Under the pieces are notes generated by a model. It saw only the letters and a list, made by a program, of their open reading frames with translations. It had not been told where the DNA came from and ran no database searches. Below are positions 1 to 14,675 of a stretch of 64,000 nt of DNA, piece by piece; position 1 is the stretch's first letter; every line of letters begins with the position of its first letter. The position numbers and the translations under genes were made by a program. Source of the stretch: Stercorarius parasiticus (taxonomy: Eukaryota > Chordata > Aves > Charadriiformes > Stercorariidae); assembly GCA_013396915.1 (NCBI GenBank), contig VWZL01000830.1, forward strand, positions 516,356 to 580,355. Reading direction: 5' to 3'.

Positions 1-128
1 AAAGTGGTGGCATCTCCTTCACTGGGACTCAGCTTGATGGGGTGTGGATAACCTAACCTAAGTCTCTGCTTTCTACAGCAGCTCTGCTGGTGTCCAGAGG
101 TCCTTTCCAACTTAGACTTTGCTATGAC
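1..128 (+). mobile_element. CR1 LINE, 3'-end fragment
   Basis: The window opens inside a CR1 copy. GTGGCATCTCCTTC near the left end corresponds to the part of avian CR1 that encodes the last residues of ORF2. GAGGTCCTTTCCAACTTAG at about 98-116 followed by a degenerate CTATGAC is the CR1 3' end. The middle is diverged. The element continues to the left of the window, so its full length is unknown. Confidence 0.75.
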
Positions 129-3100
129 ACATGATCACATGCTTGCTCAAATGCATTCAATTCATTCTCCACTAAAGTTTTCAAAAGCCAAAGCAAAAGC
201 TTACAAAATCATTTGGTCTTGTAGGTTTGTAATGCCACTGCTAGTTCTCTCAGTACCAACTCGGTATCTTCTTTTAAGCTCCTACGTGTGAAGAGTTTGA
301 TCCACGTAGTGCTGCAGTATACTGAACACCTGTATTAGATACATCACGTACTTACGCAATGCTCATGCTCATTAACTGGCTCTACTCTTAACCACCAAAA
401 AGTGATCCTGCAGGCAGCTGCGTGCTTGTACACCACCACCAGCAGATTTGGCCGCACAGGAACTGTATGCGGAGCACCACACGCTTCTCCGTGCACAAAC
501 ACATGCGCACGCTTCCTAGGATGGCTACTTGGCTCTGACCGCTCATTACCTCTGGCTTTATCTTTCAGCCCAAAGGATAGGTTTACACATCTGACTAAAA
601 TATTTCCTTGCCTGTTTTACTTGTAACTTTCTTTGTAAAGTTACCATTCTAACACTTGTCTCTCTTCACATCTTTAAAGAATTGCTTGCCAACCTTTTTC
701 TTTGGTGTATATTAATGATGAAGTATTCAGGAAATAAAAGATAATCTCATATTAAAATACAGTCTCTGAGGCTGGGATACAGTCTGATTTTGTAATAAGA
801 TACTGCGTACCTGACAGGACAATATGTCAAACACCTACGGCAAAAGATGGCAATGCAATTGTTTGGCAGCCTGAGCAGAGTGAATTTCTTCACCGAAGTC
901 CAGATCCCAGTAAAAAGCTACATAAAAGCTGCCTGTTAACATATTCCCAACAACTGTTTCAAGAGGTGATCACATTTAATATTTTTCTATATGAAAAATT
1001 TTAACTTCCGGCTATATTTACCTCCTCCCAAATTAACTCATTTCACCACAAATTTACAAAAAAATATAAAATAAGATTGAGCAACCAGACTCCAAGTTTT
1101 GTAAAACTCAAGCTGGCAAACCACAATGATAGCATTTTATTACTGACCTTCGGTGCAATCCACAGATTTCTTCAAATGTTAAATGGCACCTATTTCGCCC
1201 TCGGCTAGTCCCAAGGGGCAGCAAGTCCTGAGGCACCCCGATCATTCTCCTTAAAACCTCCTTTGGAAATTATCCAGATGATGGCCTTCCCCTGCCTGTG
1301 TCTGCAGGCAAATCACACACTTGATTTCAGCTTTCCAGAAGGAGGAGTGGAAGCTATGCTGGTATCACTGACCAGCGATTTCCCTGGACTGAAACCATGC
1401 CAGATGACCTGTTCCTATGGTCCAGCCATGCCGGAGGCTAATACACCTCTGGCTCCTCTACAAGGTGTTGAGGTTGGGAGGAATCTCTACCTTTTTGATA
1501 TTTCATCCTTTAGATAATTTCCTGGATGCTACAATAATCTTCTCTCTCCAGCTATCAAGACAGTGATACCTAAGCACTTGCTACTACTAGCCTTGCTGTA
1601 AAGGTCACTGCACTCTACAAATGATTTGTGGCAGCCTGTAATGCAGGAGGGAAGACAAACAAATACCCTGCAAAAGAAAGAAAAAGCAAAACTGCATCAT
1701 GGTTTGCTTCCATTTTGCTTATCTAATACTGTGGCTGAACAAAACTCTGAGAAGTTTCTTGGCCTGTAAAACAGTATCTGCAAATCTTTAAACAATGAGC
1801 TTGTTCTCAATGGTTGGATTAATCCAAATTGTATAAAACTGCTTAGATTAAGACTGCACCGCTTTCATGTGAAGTAGCACAGCAATGTGTCGGAGAGACA
1901 AATACAGGCTTTGTCCTGTTGACTCTCAGGCTGCTAATTATTAAAAAGGGGGGAAAGGCCCTGTTACATGGCCTGTGATCTTATCCCTTATCCGTTCTGA
2001 CCAGCACAATCTGGCAGAAAAGAAATAGCTCTACTGATAAGAAGGAATATCTCCCTCTCTTTTAAGTGAAGGTATAGAGGCTGCCCTCCTTCAAGTCAAA
2101 CAGAGCTCATAGTACAGTATTTATTTAAGAAATTTTCCAATGTGCTGAATTATTAACTTGTTTCGATTGTGTCTTTTTGGATTAGACTGAGGAAAAGAAG
2201 TACAACTCCCACAATGTCTCCAGATCCCAGCATCACTTTTCTTTTGATCAGTGCACTTTGGACTCACAGAAGCAAATTGCTATCATATTATCAGTCAAAA
2301 AATACTGCTGAAACATAGCACTTGCATTAACAATTTAATCAGATGCTTTCAAAATCTTCTACAATGAACAACAGCTAACTCAAACATCCGCCTGGGACGG
2401 TGAAGTCAGTTTGATGTTTGTATATTCCTAGTTATTGAGACCTTACAGTAGGAAGAGCTTGGTTATTACACACCATCTGCCTTGTCACATATTTACATGG
2501 AGCTTTTAGGAAAGGCAGTGGGGGAAAAGGGTGCCTTTATTACGCTGCTGACAACCAACTTCACTTCCATGGGGGATATTTGAGCATCATGCCTAATGTG
2601 TGTCTGAAGCAGAGGCTTAGATGAGAAACAACTGGCTGATCTTCCTCTTAGATGAGAACAAAGTGACAGGAGAGATAAGAGAGATCACATGGACTGTGGG
2701 GCTGGGCAGATTTGTTCTTTGCAATGCTGCTTGGTGCCTGAAATTTCAAATGATCATACAGCAAAGCTATGGTTATGGCTGCTTCCCTGTCTCAGTTACT
2801 AAGAAGAAAATTGAAATTCTCCCTTTATTTGTGAACCAAGGCAGTCTAGACATGTAAAAGACAAACTATGTGTTTTTGTTGAGGACAATGTCACAATACA
2901 CTGGTAACCCGGCATTCTGTGCCGGTCATTAATTTTCATTAGTTTTCACAAGGATTTTAACGGCTCTGCTCTTAAGTGCAACAACCAACACACCTAGAAC
3001 TGACTCAAGGCATGCTGGTACCATACCTGCAATCGGAAAAGGCTCCTAAACTATCAGCCTCTGATTTAAAACGCAAAACGTTTTCCATGGCTAATCAAGG

Positions 3101-6100
3101 CTTTCCTTCCCCACATAACTCTTATTCAACTTTCCTTCTCTCTTATATTTCAGATAAAATAACTTAAATCTGCCTATTGCAACAGGGTGCCACCAGACTC
3201 AGCTGCTTTGCTGAATTTGGGTGAACAAATGGCAGGTAATTTTCTGGGCTGGAAGAGCTATCAGTATGAAATCAGGCTGGCTGTTTTAGTTAAATGAGCA
3301 GTAAAACGATATGTAAGCTTACGTTTCTAAACACAGGTCTTTGCCATACATTGAGGTAAGTAAAACTAGCTCATCACCCTCATCTCCACTGAAACTATTT
3401 GAAGGCAGTGTCAACATTTTGAAATGATGACTGCATTTTAAAAGACCTCTGAAAGATCACAGAACCCAGACATTCAAGAAAGTTTTCAAACCACAGGGAA
3501 GATAAGCCAAAAACAAAGCAGCAGTGGCTAGACAAACCTCACTTGAAAGGCTTGATAACTTTTGTCTGACTGCTTTTTTCAGAGGAAGTCAGAAGACAGA
3601 AAAGCTATTCTGCTCTCAAAGTCTAATAGTGTGATCCTAAAATTAAAAAAAAAAAAAAAAAAGAAAAGGGAAAGACAATGACAAAAGCATAGACATTTTG
3701 GCAGTATCCAGGGAAGTCTGACAGGCGGCAACAAAAAGCACAGATCAAAAGAACACGTAAGTTCTTTTATTGTAGAAAATACCTAGAATTCCATGTTTAT
3801 CTTACCACAATAAGCTACTGAATGGTTATCTAAGCTGCTCTTGTTTTACCAGGCGACTCAATACATCTGTAGGTTTTACCCCGCATTAGCTTTAGTCTGG
3901 TGTGTTTAAAATGCTACACAGCAAGCAAATCTAATCTAAAAGGTTATATGTCTCCTTCGGAAAAACAGTCTTCACAGAGAGTGATCACCTTAAACAGAAA
4001 GTTTTTTTGGTATCAATTCAGAATTATTTGCCCCAGTTTCTAAAACTAAAATCACATAGCTGTGATACATCACAAAAAGCCCAACCCCTTCTCTCTCTAG
4101 TAACACATTGCTAATGGGTAACGTGAGAAATCCACAAAAGTACATTAAAAAAACCCCAACCCAACATGAGAAGCATCTCACAAGTACCTGTTTGAGTACT
4201 TGTGAGCTTTTTTTTTGTTTAATTTCCTCAGTTCTCCTTTATAAACTATTAAAAGCTTCCCTAAATTACAAGCTGGCTTTGCCTATATAACACAGTCACA
4301 AAGAAATCTGTCTAGCATATTGTAAGTGGAACTATTCTTGGCAAAATAAAGTCTCTGAGACACGTTTAAGTCATGCAGGAACAAGACTGAACTTGTGAGT
4401 TCACAGTTTCTTTAAAACAAAGCAATACCTGCTGTCACAGTATGAGGAAAAAAAGATATCTCAAACCCAGAATAATACAGCAGAAGCAGAAGACAACATG
4501 GGAAAAAAAGTAGCTCACTCATCTTTGCTGTCCAAGTATCTTTGGAGTAGAGGTCTACTAACCCCTTAAATTCAGAAGAGGCCCACAAAGTAGCAGTTAC
4601 TCCAGAGTCCTGGAAGACTTCCAATAAATAGATTAAACCTTACGTATAAACACTCTCCATAATTAGAGAAGAAAGCATCTTGGTTTTGGACAGCATATGA
4701 CAAATTTTGAAACCATGAGATGAAATCAAATTGTATTTTAACATGGTTCAAGGGAAGCCTTTCTTCTGTAGGCTGTCAGTCTCCCTCGCAGGAACCTCTG
4801 ATTACTACTGTAGTAACCTAAAGTTTTTTGTGCCTGTCAAAATCAACCTAGAAACACGTACAGGCAATAGGATAACAACAATGAACACTTACGGACATTC
4901 CTTCTTACAGGGAGCAGTCTTTTGAAAAAATCGATCTATCCAAAAGCTTCCATTAACTCTTACACAAGCCCCACAGAGGAAAGCCCTGGCTCTTCATCAA
5001 AGCTGTACCTGGCTGGCGGAAGAGGCACCAGAGGAACAGCAAAGAGCTGAGAGGTTCCTTTTTCTTCTTGGTTGTGACACAGGAGCATGAGTGACTACCT
5101 CCTCCTCCAAATCCATCGCCTCGGTAGCAGACTGCCACCAGCATGGAGCGACAGAACCAGGAGCAGCACGAGTCCCTCTCTTCCTCCCGGTGCAGATTTT
5201 CTACAGGTGCGCATATGCAGCACAGCCTCATCTGATGTGAAATTTTGTTATACATCCGGGTGTATGACTGACTCATATATAAAAAAATACTGGTTTGTCA
5301 TGGTTGCATGCTTGCATACGGGTGGGGATTGAACAAATACACATTTGCACATGGGCTAGAACTATCCTTTTGTGACAGGATTAATACCCAAGACCAGGAG
5401 GTCACGATTTAGCAATGAAAAAAGAAGGTAAAAGATGCACAGCAAAAAGACATATGCAAAAAGCGCGATCAAAGTAATACAAATGCTTAATGCCATGGTG
5501 ATATCTCTTGTGGAATCAAGCTACAGCAACAACCAAGGATCATTTGTGATCTCCGCAATGGTCCAGCATCACTGAAAGCTATTCATCAGCCTTGGGAAGA
5601 AACCTGACTCCTTGCAGTAGGGTCCCAGGCTCGGTATGGGATTAACCCAGTTGTTGGGGACCGGATTAGAAAGTGGTGTCCAAGAGCCCTGCTGGGGCAG
5701 CAGTGCCCGTCAGCTGCCGGCTGTGAGGGAGCAGCATTAGGTGCCCACAGGACCTGCCCGCGCAGGACGGACGGCGCCTGCCACTGCCTCCGGTGCGGAA
5801 AACATTTGGTAAAAATAAAACAGGGGGGAAGTACACATGAGCCACAAATTAAATGCTTGCATCTGATGTCAGAGGAAGAGCGCGTGGGTCAGACAACCTG
5901 CTAGGGGTCTGAGCCAACTGTACTCTGGTCAGCAGCAACGTTTTTATTGACATTGATACCGATGCCATGAGGGCCAAGAAAAACATTTTGTGATCTGCGC
6001 CTCCTTGCTCCGTCCCACCCCACCCTTTTGTGATATTCAGAAGGGAGAAGTTCTCCACTGATTTCCAGAAAGCTTTTGATGCTGTTTCTATCACATGTTT

Positions 6101-9100
6101 TCATTTAAATTCTCCAGCGACAGACACCAACTAATTGCCTGCGGTAAACCAGAGAGAGTCCCCGGGCTGCGTAGTGCAGAAACACAGGAGCACGGCAGGG
6201 GCTGGCAGAAGGCACCATACTGCCTGTACCCCCAGCACTGGGCTTAGTATTAGCCAAAAAAGATGGCAGCTTGGATTAGCAGCTGAAAACCAACTGAAAC
6301 AACAGTGATCTTAGTAAAAATATCCAGAATGCTGCCAGCAGTTACTGCCAGATCATGGTACCTGCAATAACGCCGTGATTCCACTCTAAGTGCAGAGGAA
6401 TAGCGAGCTTCTCCCATATCCCTGGGTAGTAGATGTTGTCATAATACTGTCCTTTTAATACAAACTTATTAAGCAATTTTAATATGAAATAGTTTTTTTA
6501 AACATAAATACGTGATATGCATAATGAAAGAGTGAAATGACAGGTTTGGAGGGTTGTTTGGTTTTTTTAAAGACTTTTAGGGGAAAATATAACCTAGATC
6601 AAGAATTTACTGAAATGGTAATTTCTCCATAAGAAAAAAAAAAAGGAAATACGAAAGTTTTTTAAAATCTATAGGAAATAGCTTCTCAGGTCCACATTTT
6701 TAATGGAAGTGCTTATATTACATGTATATTATTAAGTTAATTTTTTTACGTTACGCTAAATAATTCTTCTTCCTTCCAAACAATATTTACTGTTATTTAA
6801 ATCAACCAACCAATGTCTTTCAACTATGTATTTATTCAGCCAATGGGAAATAAGTGACATTTCTTATTACTTATTCTAATCAAAGTCAAATATTTGTTCC
6901 TTCTGTGAATAATTTATTACTAATTACAACAGTCTGATGTATGGTATTTTGCGTTACTAAAAATAGGGCTACAAATGAATAAATGCAGCTAAAATTACAT
7001 TTTCAAAGCACAGTGGAAGCAAGCCCAAAGCTTATACATAGACATTGACAGCAGGTCTGTCTCCAGACTTTAGACACCCACAGACCACAAAATAGGTGCA
7101 AATTGGAAAAGCCTCTGCTTATTCATCTGGCAGTAAGTGCATCTGGAAGTGAATATATCATGTAAAATTTAAAATCAGACTCAACTTCTTTCAAATACAA
7201 AAAATATTCTAACTCTTTGGTTTTTCACTGTTTAATTCTTCCTGTTCCTGCCTTCCTCTTTCCTTGGAAGACAGATGTGTCCCTCCAGACTGAGAAAATA
7301 CTTAACTTCAATTGAAATTGAATTACAATTAGTTTTTCTATTTTGAATGAAATCAATGCAAGAGCATGGAGACAGTCTATTAAATGTATATGTAAGAAAT
7401 GTAAACCCCTCAGAGGCTGAAATGTTCTTAAAATTTAGCTGAGCTCTGGAATTTACAGTCATGAGACATTAACATAGTCAAGAATTTAGCAATCCAAACC
7501 AGAACTGGACATTCATGCAACTATCAAGAAGATCCAGTCTTACAACTAACAAGAACATAATATTGGAAGATAAAATAAATCTCAAGATGTGTGACAAAAT
7601 AAGCTGTAACTACCACATATCATAACGCACATGATGCACATGGCCAATTATCCAACATCCACCTCCTGAGAGGTTGCTAGTACCTCCTTAAGAACCCGTG
7701 GCAGAGGCCATGGTGAAAAATACTCATCTTTCTGGATTTCAAACATAACCTAAAAGAATACCTTCTCTACTCCTTCCTTTAACAACTAATTTTGATTTTT
7801 AGGTGGTTTGTTTTTTAAGTGCAGTGCACCTATGGCAGTGAAAACCTTTCCTAAACTTAAACAAATGAAAACACTCGGTGTTTACTAAGGCAGCGATCTC
7901 CTAGCGAATGAATGGAATCACTACAACCCACAACACAAGAGCATACAAAAAAATGCAGCAACACAAAAGGTACTAATGACCAAAAAAACCCCACAAAACC
8001 AAAAGAGGACCCTTCAAAACATAATGTCATCCAACCAAAAGTCCCCGCGTTCGCTTGATGTTAATACCACCAGATTCTGAATTTACTGAACTGACACAAT
8101 GATAGGGTGAAAGTTAAAAAAAACGTATCTCAGTGGCTGCTGTCAGAGTCACAGGTGGTGGCTGCAATCTTAACAATAGCACTGCTTCTCCTGATGTACT
8201 AACTCATTTGAAGAGAAAGGAAATTGGAATATACGTTCATAAGAGATGTGCTTGTCTTATTTACTCTTGTTCTCTTATTTGAGCCCAGAAAGAAGATTTA
8301 AATCCCAGGGATTATGGTTAAACCAAGCCAGTTAATCAGGTGACTTAGGTGCAATCTGCCTTTGTTAGAAAATCAACTGAAAAATGCTGTAATGCAGCAG
8401 CAATGTGCAGAGGTCCATTTACTTTGCTAATGACTGACATAAATATGTGCTCCCCTCCCAAGTGACAACCTGCAAAGAGCACAATAATGTTCCCAGTGGG
8501 AAGCTAGCAGGACTATGCAGCTGAAAAAGAGAACCACCAAAGCACATTCACAACCATTTGCAGGTAAATGATCTCGAGACATAGCAAATACTCATAAACA
8601 TTGAGGCTAATCACAGGCTACAGAAGGAACCCCTGACCAATGACCAGGAAAGCTACGCTGTAACCTCACCTCTACCACCAGCATGGTCTGTTGCCCTCAC
8701 CCAACACCTTTGCCTGTCTATGACACTCCTCATCTGCAAACAAGCAATCCTCACACCTTCTGTAACACACCTCCAGAACTACAAGTGAGAGGGAACACCT
8801 GGTCAAAAAAAGCACAGCCAAAGATGTCTGCAGACCAGGGCTTCACTTTCCCTTCTGTCACAAACTTCTTGTGCTTTCATGAGTAAGGGGCTTGAAATGA
8901 ACTTTGGGGTCGCTGACAAGCCTTACGTGCATGGTGCTCTAAGGACATCTACCATGCTGTTCGCTCCTGAGCGGGGCATGAAGCACAGCAACATGAGGTG
9001 CTTTGGTTTAAAAGCAGAGTTGGAGGAGGAAGCAGTGGCAAAGCACCCTTCATAGATCAATCTATTTCTGCAGGACTTGTAAAGAAAGAGAAGATTCAGC

Positions 9101-12100
9101 TTTCTGGCTGCCCAAGCCTTAAGGACATTCAACAGCCACATCTCTGGGCAGAGAACCTTGATAACCAGGCTATAGCAACATGGGTCCAGGGCTTTCCATC
9201 ACTGACTCCTGAAACTTTGCTGCTGAGAAGAAAGGAGCACAAGGTCCTCATGGTGAGGGAGAGCATGAAGAGAGGAGTTCAATTTTGCAGTCCTGTGATG
9301 AGGTTCATTATTCAGCAGCTGGCCCGAGGCACTAACCACAAGGCTATGGCGGCCGAACCCTGTAACACATCACTGACCAGTGGCTCAACTTCAAATGCGA
9401 AAATGTAGGGTTTGCCTATCCCAAACACCCCAAGCACCGCCAGAGGAAGGAGGGCATCAGGCACAGGTTCAGAGGAGGCAGGAGGTGTCTCTGCCACAGG
9501 AGCGGTCACTGCCAGGCCACTGTGCAGGACGCAGACTCTCCTCTCCACCACCACTAAAGGCGTTAGTTCTGCACTGAACCCATCCACCAAACAAGGTCCT
9601 GCTGATGGTTTTGGTGCAGTTTTTGGTAGTCATCTACAGAGGCAATCCAAAAAGCAGCAGTACTAAACTGAGCATATGCGAAAACACATCTACAGATGCC
9701 TCGGGTTATTTTCAGGTTTCTGAAATGTAAGGAATCTCAGGTGTCTACAGTAACTGGGAGATGTTTCCACGGGCAACTCTCGTGGACGCAGCTGCCTGAG
9801 CTCTGCTTTAAGGGATACCAAAGTCTTAGATTCCATAAGCACTGAAACAAGATTACTGCAGGCATTTATTCCGTCAGCTCAATACAAAGTATTCTAAAAA
9901 TACTTTTCTTTGTTGTAAAAAAAATACACGTACAAAACTCACATGAACAAAGGTAAGGATATAACAACTACCTGGGACATCTGACTTACAAACAATACAC
10001 ACTACTTACAATGCAGAGGCGTTGCCACAGAAGAAAAGTTACTAATCCTGTTGGGGCAAAGTAACTGCACTGGTGTGTGGTTTGCGTGGGGGGAGGGAAG
10101 GGAAAAGAAAAGGAATTTCTTTATTAGCCTTTTTTGCAGCTTTGTTTTGTTTGCTTTTTCAAAAGAACAGCTGTTTTTTTATTATTACTTTTAACTGATA
10201 GATATAAATGAAGAAACTTAGGTTTATCAAAGCAGGTATTACCACTCTAGTTAAACTCCACTTACTTCCAGAGATACCTTAAGGCTAGTAGTTTAAAATG
10301 TACCTTAATATGTTGCCTTACTTTTTTAAAGTAAAGGGTAAAATTGAAAGACTTTCCACTGAGACATTCTACTAGGAGTATTCTTCTTCCTCTACATTTT
10401 CACTTATAGTCAATACAACGTAAATCCACTTCACTTTGCTAACGAACTAGCTCTTTGTTCATTTATCTATCAAGTTATTTATAAATATCTCAGAATCACA
10501 GCATTATCTGGGGGCTAAAAAGCATGTTTCAACTCAAAACAAATGGACATGTCATCTCATGCCCTTCCATAAACAAAAGGTAAGGGCTTGGATTCCAGCA
10601 GAGATTTAAGCCTATAATCATGTTTCATATGTTCAGTCTCATAGCTTTACTTAGGTGCTTTTACCAATGCAAAATAAGAGCAGTTGCCCTTAACATACAG
10701 CAGCACTGGAAAGCAATAAATTGTTGTACCAGATGGTACACGAGACAGGGGACACGTGTGGATGCTGCGGAGGGTCCCCCCTTCCCGAACGTGCAACGTG
10801 CTCTGTTGGGCTTACAAAGACCATCCAGGGAGGAGGGGGAATTGCCATCTCGTTTGGGCAAGGAGGTAGTACCCGTCGGCAGAGAGGAGGCAGGAACTCA
10901 CAGAAATCTCCCAAAACCATTTTGGAAACTTTTTTTTCCCTGAACAAATACCTACAGCCTATGCTGACGCAAGAGCAAGTTCTAGCTGTATGACACTGAC
11001 CTCTCAGATAAAAATAGGCATTTTTTGATGACATGTTATACACAGCAGTATGTGAACCAAGTAGGAATTCAACAAAATGGATTTTCTCAACGAGAAAAAT
11101 CTGCAGCAACATATATCCAGATTAAAATCACATTCTTCACAGATGCTGTGTACATTTTAAAATCAAATGTAATTTTTTTAACTCTGTTTTTTAACTGGTA
11201 CGGACCAGAAAAGCATTCACACAATAGTAACACTAAATCAATTTCTCCCTACGCGATTTCATGGCATCAACCAGCAAGTGTAATGAATGCAAAATATGCT
11301 AGTTCGTTTGACACATTGCCATTTGTACATATTCTAGTACTAAATAATTAATGCTCTGACTTTGGGAGAAAGGTTAAATTGAAATTAATTCTGTAATATT
11401 CCCACTACTGGCTTAGTTTCGAAATATAACTAGGAGTGTAAAAGCAAAGACCTGTGACCAAGAAAAATTAGTTAGTGATTTCTCACTTTGTATCCCTTTC
11501 AAATCCATTCACTTTAATAATCAATACATGTTCCAAAAAAGTTTACTTAACCTTGCCTGATCAAGCAATGCAGAACGTCAGAAATCCTTTATACACTGTT
11601 TTTTCACCTGGAATTAGATAATGTGCTTACCATATTCTGCAGCCTCCTCAATCCCTAAATCCTACTGAGGATTTACATTGAACTGAAACTAGTTTCTCTC
11701 AAGTTTACACTTCTCAGGTGTCTTTAGGCAGAACCTATGATTCTTCTCTTTTCACATTTTCAAACTCAGACATTAAGTACTGCAAGCCCCTGCCCTTTGC
11801 CACATAGATCTAACCCTTTCCAAACCAAGTGATTTGAACCAACTCAACTTTGTATCCCCAAACCTGCTCCCTGTTATCGTATCACAGCAGTGCCAGCGGT
11901 GGGGCTATCCCTTCCGTATCAACGTTTACTTGATCTGTTGTGATTGATGTAAGCGCAAAAGTGGTTGCAATTAAGAATCCAGGGATTTTACTGTCTCTCC
12001 AATGGGACTGAAAACACCCCTTTTGTTTATACCTAAAACCCAAAAGTCCCAATAGCATTTCTGTTGCTGGACTTTTACCTCCAAATACGCTTATATTTAC

Positions 12101-14660
12101 CCAAGAAAAAAATCTATTAAGAAATGCCCCAGCGTTACCCTGTGATGTCGAAGCGTATACTCAAAGTCTGTTTAACCAACTGATACTATGGTACATAAAA
12201 AAAAAAAAAAAAAAAGCCCCAGTATTTTTGCAGATATCAAATGCTGGAATAAATGCTGTTGTAATTTTAGGGTTCTATTTTAACAGTTAAAGGAGAGACA
12301 TCTGGCAATAATCTACAAATAAATACAGTGTCTCCATTCTTAGTTTCCCCTCCAAAGCACTACCTAGGACATTTTTGCAGCATGATTCATGTAATCAACA
12401 TAATACATTACAATGCCTTTCAAAAAATTCCGAATTCTCAGTTCATTCAATAAAGAACTCATTTTCAAAAGAGAAAAGGGAATGTGCCATGCCAGAAAAC
12501 TTGCTTTATTGCCTCAGCCCCGCTGCCAGGAGGAACAACGTGGTGAAGCGAACGCCCCAATTTCAAAAGCATTTTTTTACAGCAAGGGCAGAGAGAGAAA
12601 GAGGCTTATTTACCAAAAAGTGAGATTCCACAGGTGAAGCCAGAGACAGTCTGAAATCCTCTTCTTTTAGTTCCAAAAGTTTAAATTTATGATGAAGCCT
12701 GTAGTAGTCCTTTCAAGCTGCCAGGTAAAGCGCACGCCATATCTCAGCCGTATTTTCTTTCGCCCTTTTGCAGCGTAACTTTGTTATTTGCATAAAGCTT
12801 AGTTCTGGCCTATGGGACTTTTTGAACATCTACATGTTAGATTAGCTGTCTTGACATGCTCTATCAAGCATGACAACATGGATCTCCATGGCAACCTTAA
12901 CCACACCTGCCCAGGTGCCAGAGTTACCTGTCATGTTCAGACCTAACTGAACATAACAAAAAAAAACCCTCAACCACCATTTTCTAGGCACTCAGCCTTG
13001 CACAGGCACCGGAAGGGTGGTAGTTTGTTGTTGTTTTTTTTTAAATTGGTGGAAATCTAATTTCATTTGCCAATAAATTTATTCTTCACAGAGCACTGGC
13101 TGAAACGCTAGAGCTGTTGCCGACCCTTCCACATCTCCCAGTGCATTTCCTACTCAAACAACAACAAAGAAAATCTGTGGCAAACATCTTCCAGCTCATT
13201 TTCTAAAGGCATGCTCAAAATCTCCAGCTCTGAAAAACTTCTACACACTCATTTTCGCTCTCTGTCCCTCAGAAAGCCGTTGGGTTTTTTTTAGCCATGA
13301 CTTGTAAAACAGGTTCACAGCAGGGATTACCCCCCTCCCATGGCCAGGTTAGCATTTTAACCTCTTAATTGCAAACTGTTTTTCATTCTCGCAGACGCTG
13401 GCCCAGCTTTTATACTTGTTCCTGCTCTTTCCTTCGCTGCTGACCAGACTCAACCCCACCTAAAGCAGGTGACTGTGTCCTGCCATGAGCTCAGCAGCAG
13501 ATGATTCACACCATCTCAAACTTCAGAAGACTCAGACTGTTTTCCTCCTTCCTCTCTCTTTTTTTTCTTTCTAACTTTCCTGGGGATTACGTTAGCGCCT
13601 TGCTTTCATTAACCCAGACGAGACAGCCTTGGCAGAGGCAAGGTATCCAAAGCTCCTGCAGAAACTTGCATTACCTATAAAAAAAAGATTTCATTCCTCC
13701 GCTTTCCAGGCTTCCAGGTGGAGGGAGCTGCTGGGGGGTTTTCTTGCAAGGAGGAAAACCTGCAGCCCCCCGGCTGCTGCATTTACCATGCAGTTTACCA
13801 CGCAGACCAACTCAGTTGCTGGTTATTTGCCTTGCGTCAGTATCCCAAGGCCCTTGTGCAAATAAAGACGGCCCCTGTCTCTGTGAGCTTTCCTTTCCAG
13901 AGTAAGATATCACAAACAGGGTAAGTAACCTACAGGGTGGAGGAGAGATGATCTGTGTGCACAGCTGGGAGGTTTCGGGTCACCATGTCAGTTAACCATC
14001 AGTAATCCCCAGTGGCATTTTACCTGGCCATGACTGTACTTCTGATTCATGGCAGATTATCAAGAGTAGAAACGGGTCCTCAGGAGGCACATCCACGGAG
14101 GGATTTATCTGAGTAAACGGAGCCTGGAGGAAACCATTAATACGTAGTGGAAGATATGGGAAATATCCAGAGCTGACCTTGCTGGTGCAGGTGATACAGT
14201 ATGATCTGACAACCTCAAATATTTTTTTCCTGACATTTATTTTCTGCAAAACAGGGGTCAGTTTGTCATACTCAGATACTGATGGTTAAAACAGGCAAGA
14301 GAAGAATGTCAACAAAAAAAGGTACAATTTCCAATCTTGATTCTCTGTCCCTTTTTTTTTGGTTATGGACCTGAAAGGGTTTAGAGCAACCTGGAAGATA
14401 AATTATATGATATCCAAGGGACTATCTCCTGACTGCAAATACTGGGATGTTTTATGCTCCAGATGCACCATTTGATATAAAGATTAGAAAATGGTGTTGC
14501 ATTAGCTACTATCCTTGACAGATCTCCCACAGTGGGGAAATTCCCACCATGGATAATTTTGCCACTTTCCAGATATTGGAGCAGCTGGAGAAGTAAGAAG
14601 GGAGGAAAGGAACCTGGAAAATAAATCGTGACATTTTAATTCATCTCTCCCCATACATCT
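129..14660 (-). other. KIAA1217 intron 2, main part: no exon seen
   Basis: The left 17 kb lies downstream of the second coding exon and should be intron 2, which is very long in other vertebrates. I checked the minus-strand frames for the next SKT exon and found nothing convincing. Contents are AT-rich unique sequence, A-runs at 3645-3662 and 12197-12215, and a conserved-element candidate at 6430-6990. The reading frames around 8.99-9.67 kb and 10.6-11.1 kb have no recognisable domain and overlap on both strands, so I treat them as chance. Confidence 0.6.
6430..6990. promoter_or_regulatory. AT-rich candidate conserved non-coding element in intron 2
   Basis: A very AT-rich block with many homeodomain-type cores (TTAATT, TAATTA-like words at 6731-6745 and 6910-6925), CCAAT-type words (CCAACCAATG near 6808, GCCAATGG near 6840) and Sox/Fox-like words such as AACAAT. 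It lacks reading frames, microsatellite structure and transposon signatures. This texture is common in ultraconserved developmental enhancers, but conservation cannot be seen from one sequence. Confidence 0.3.
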
Positions 14661-14675
14661 TACCGATTTTGTACG

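Noticed and set aside
3645..3662. A-runs here and at 12197-12215, 15684-15700 and 57286-57301 as possible processed-pseudogene tails
   Set aside because: No gene-like sequence or target duplications beside them; treated as homopolymers.
8998..9666. Cluster of open frames on both strands near 9 kb
   Set aside because: Frames overlap on both strands, have no known domain and no exon-type splice pairs with compatible phase; not the next KIAA1217 exon.
10490..10560. Possible CR1 3' end (CAGAATCACAGCATTATCTGGG)
   Set aside because: Only the first dozen bases are CR1-like and the following conserved block is missing.
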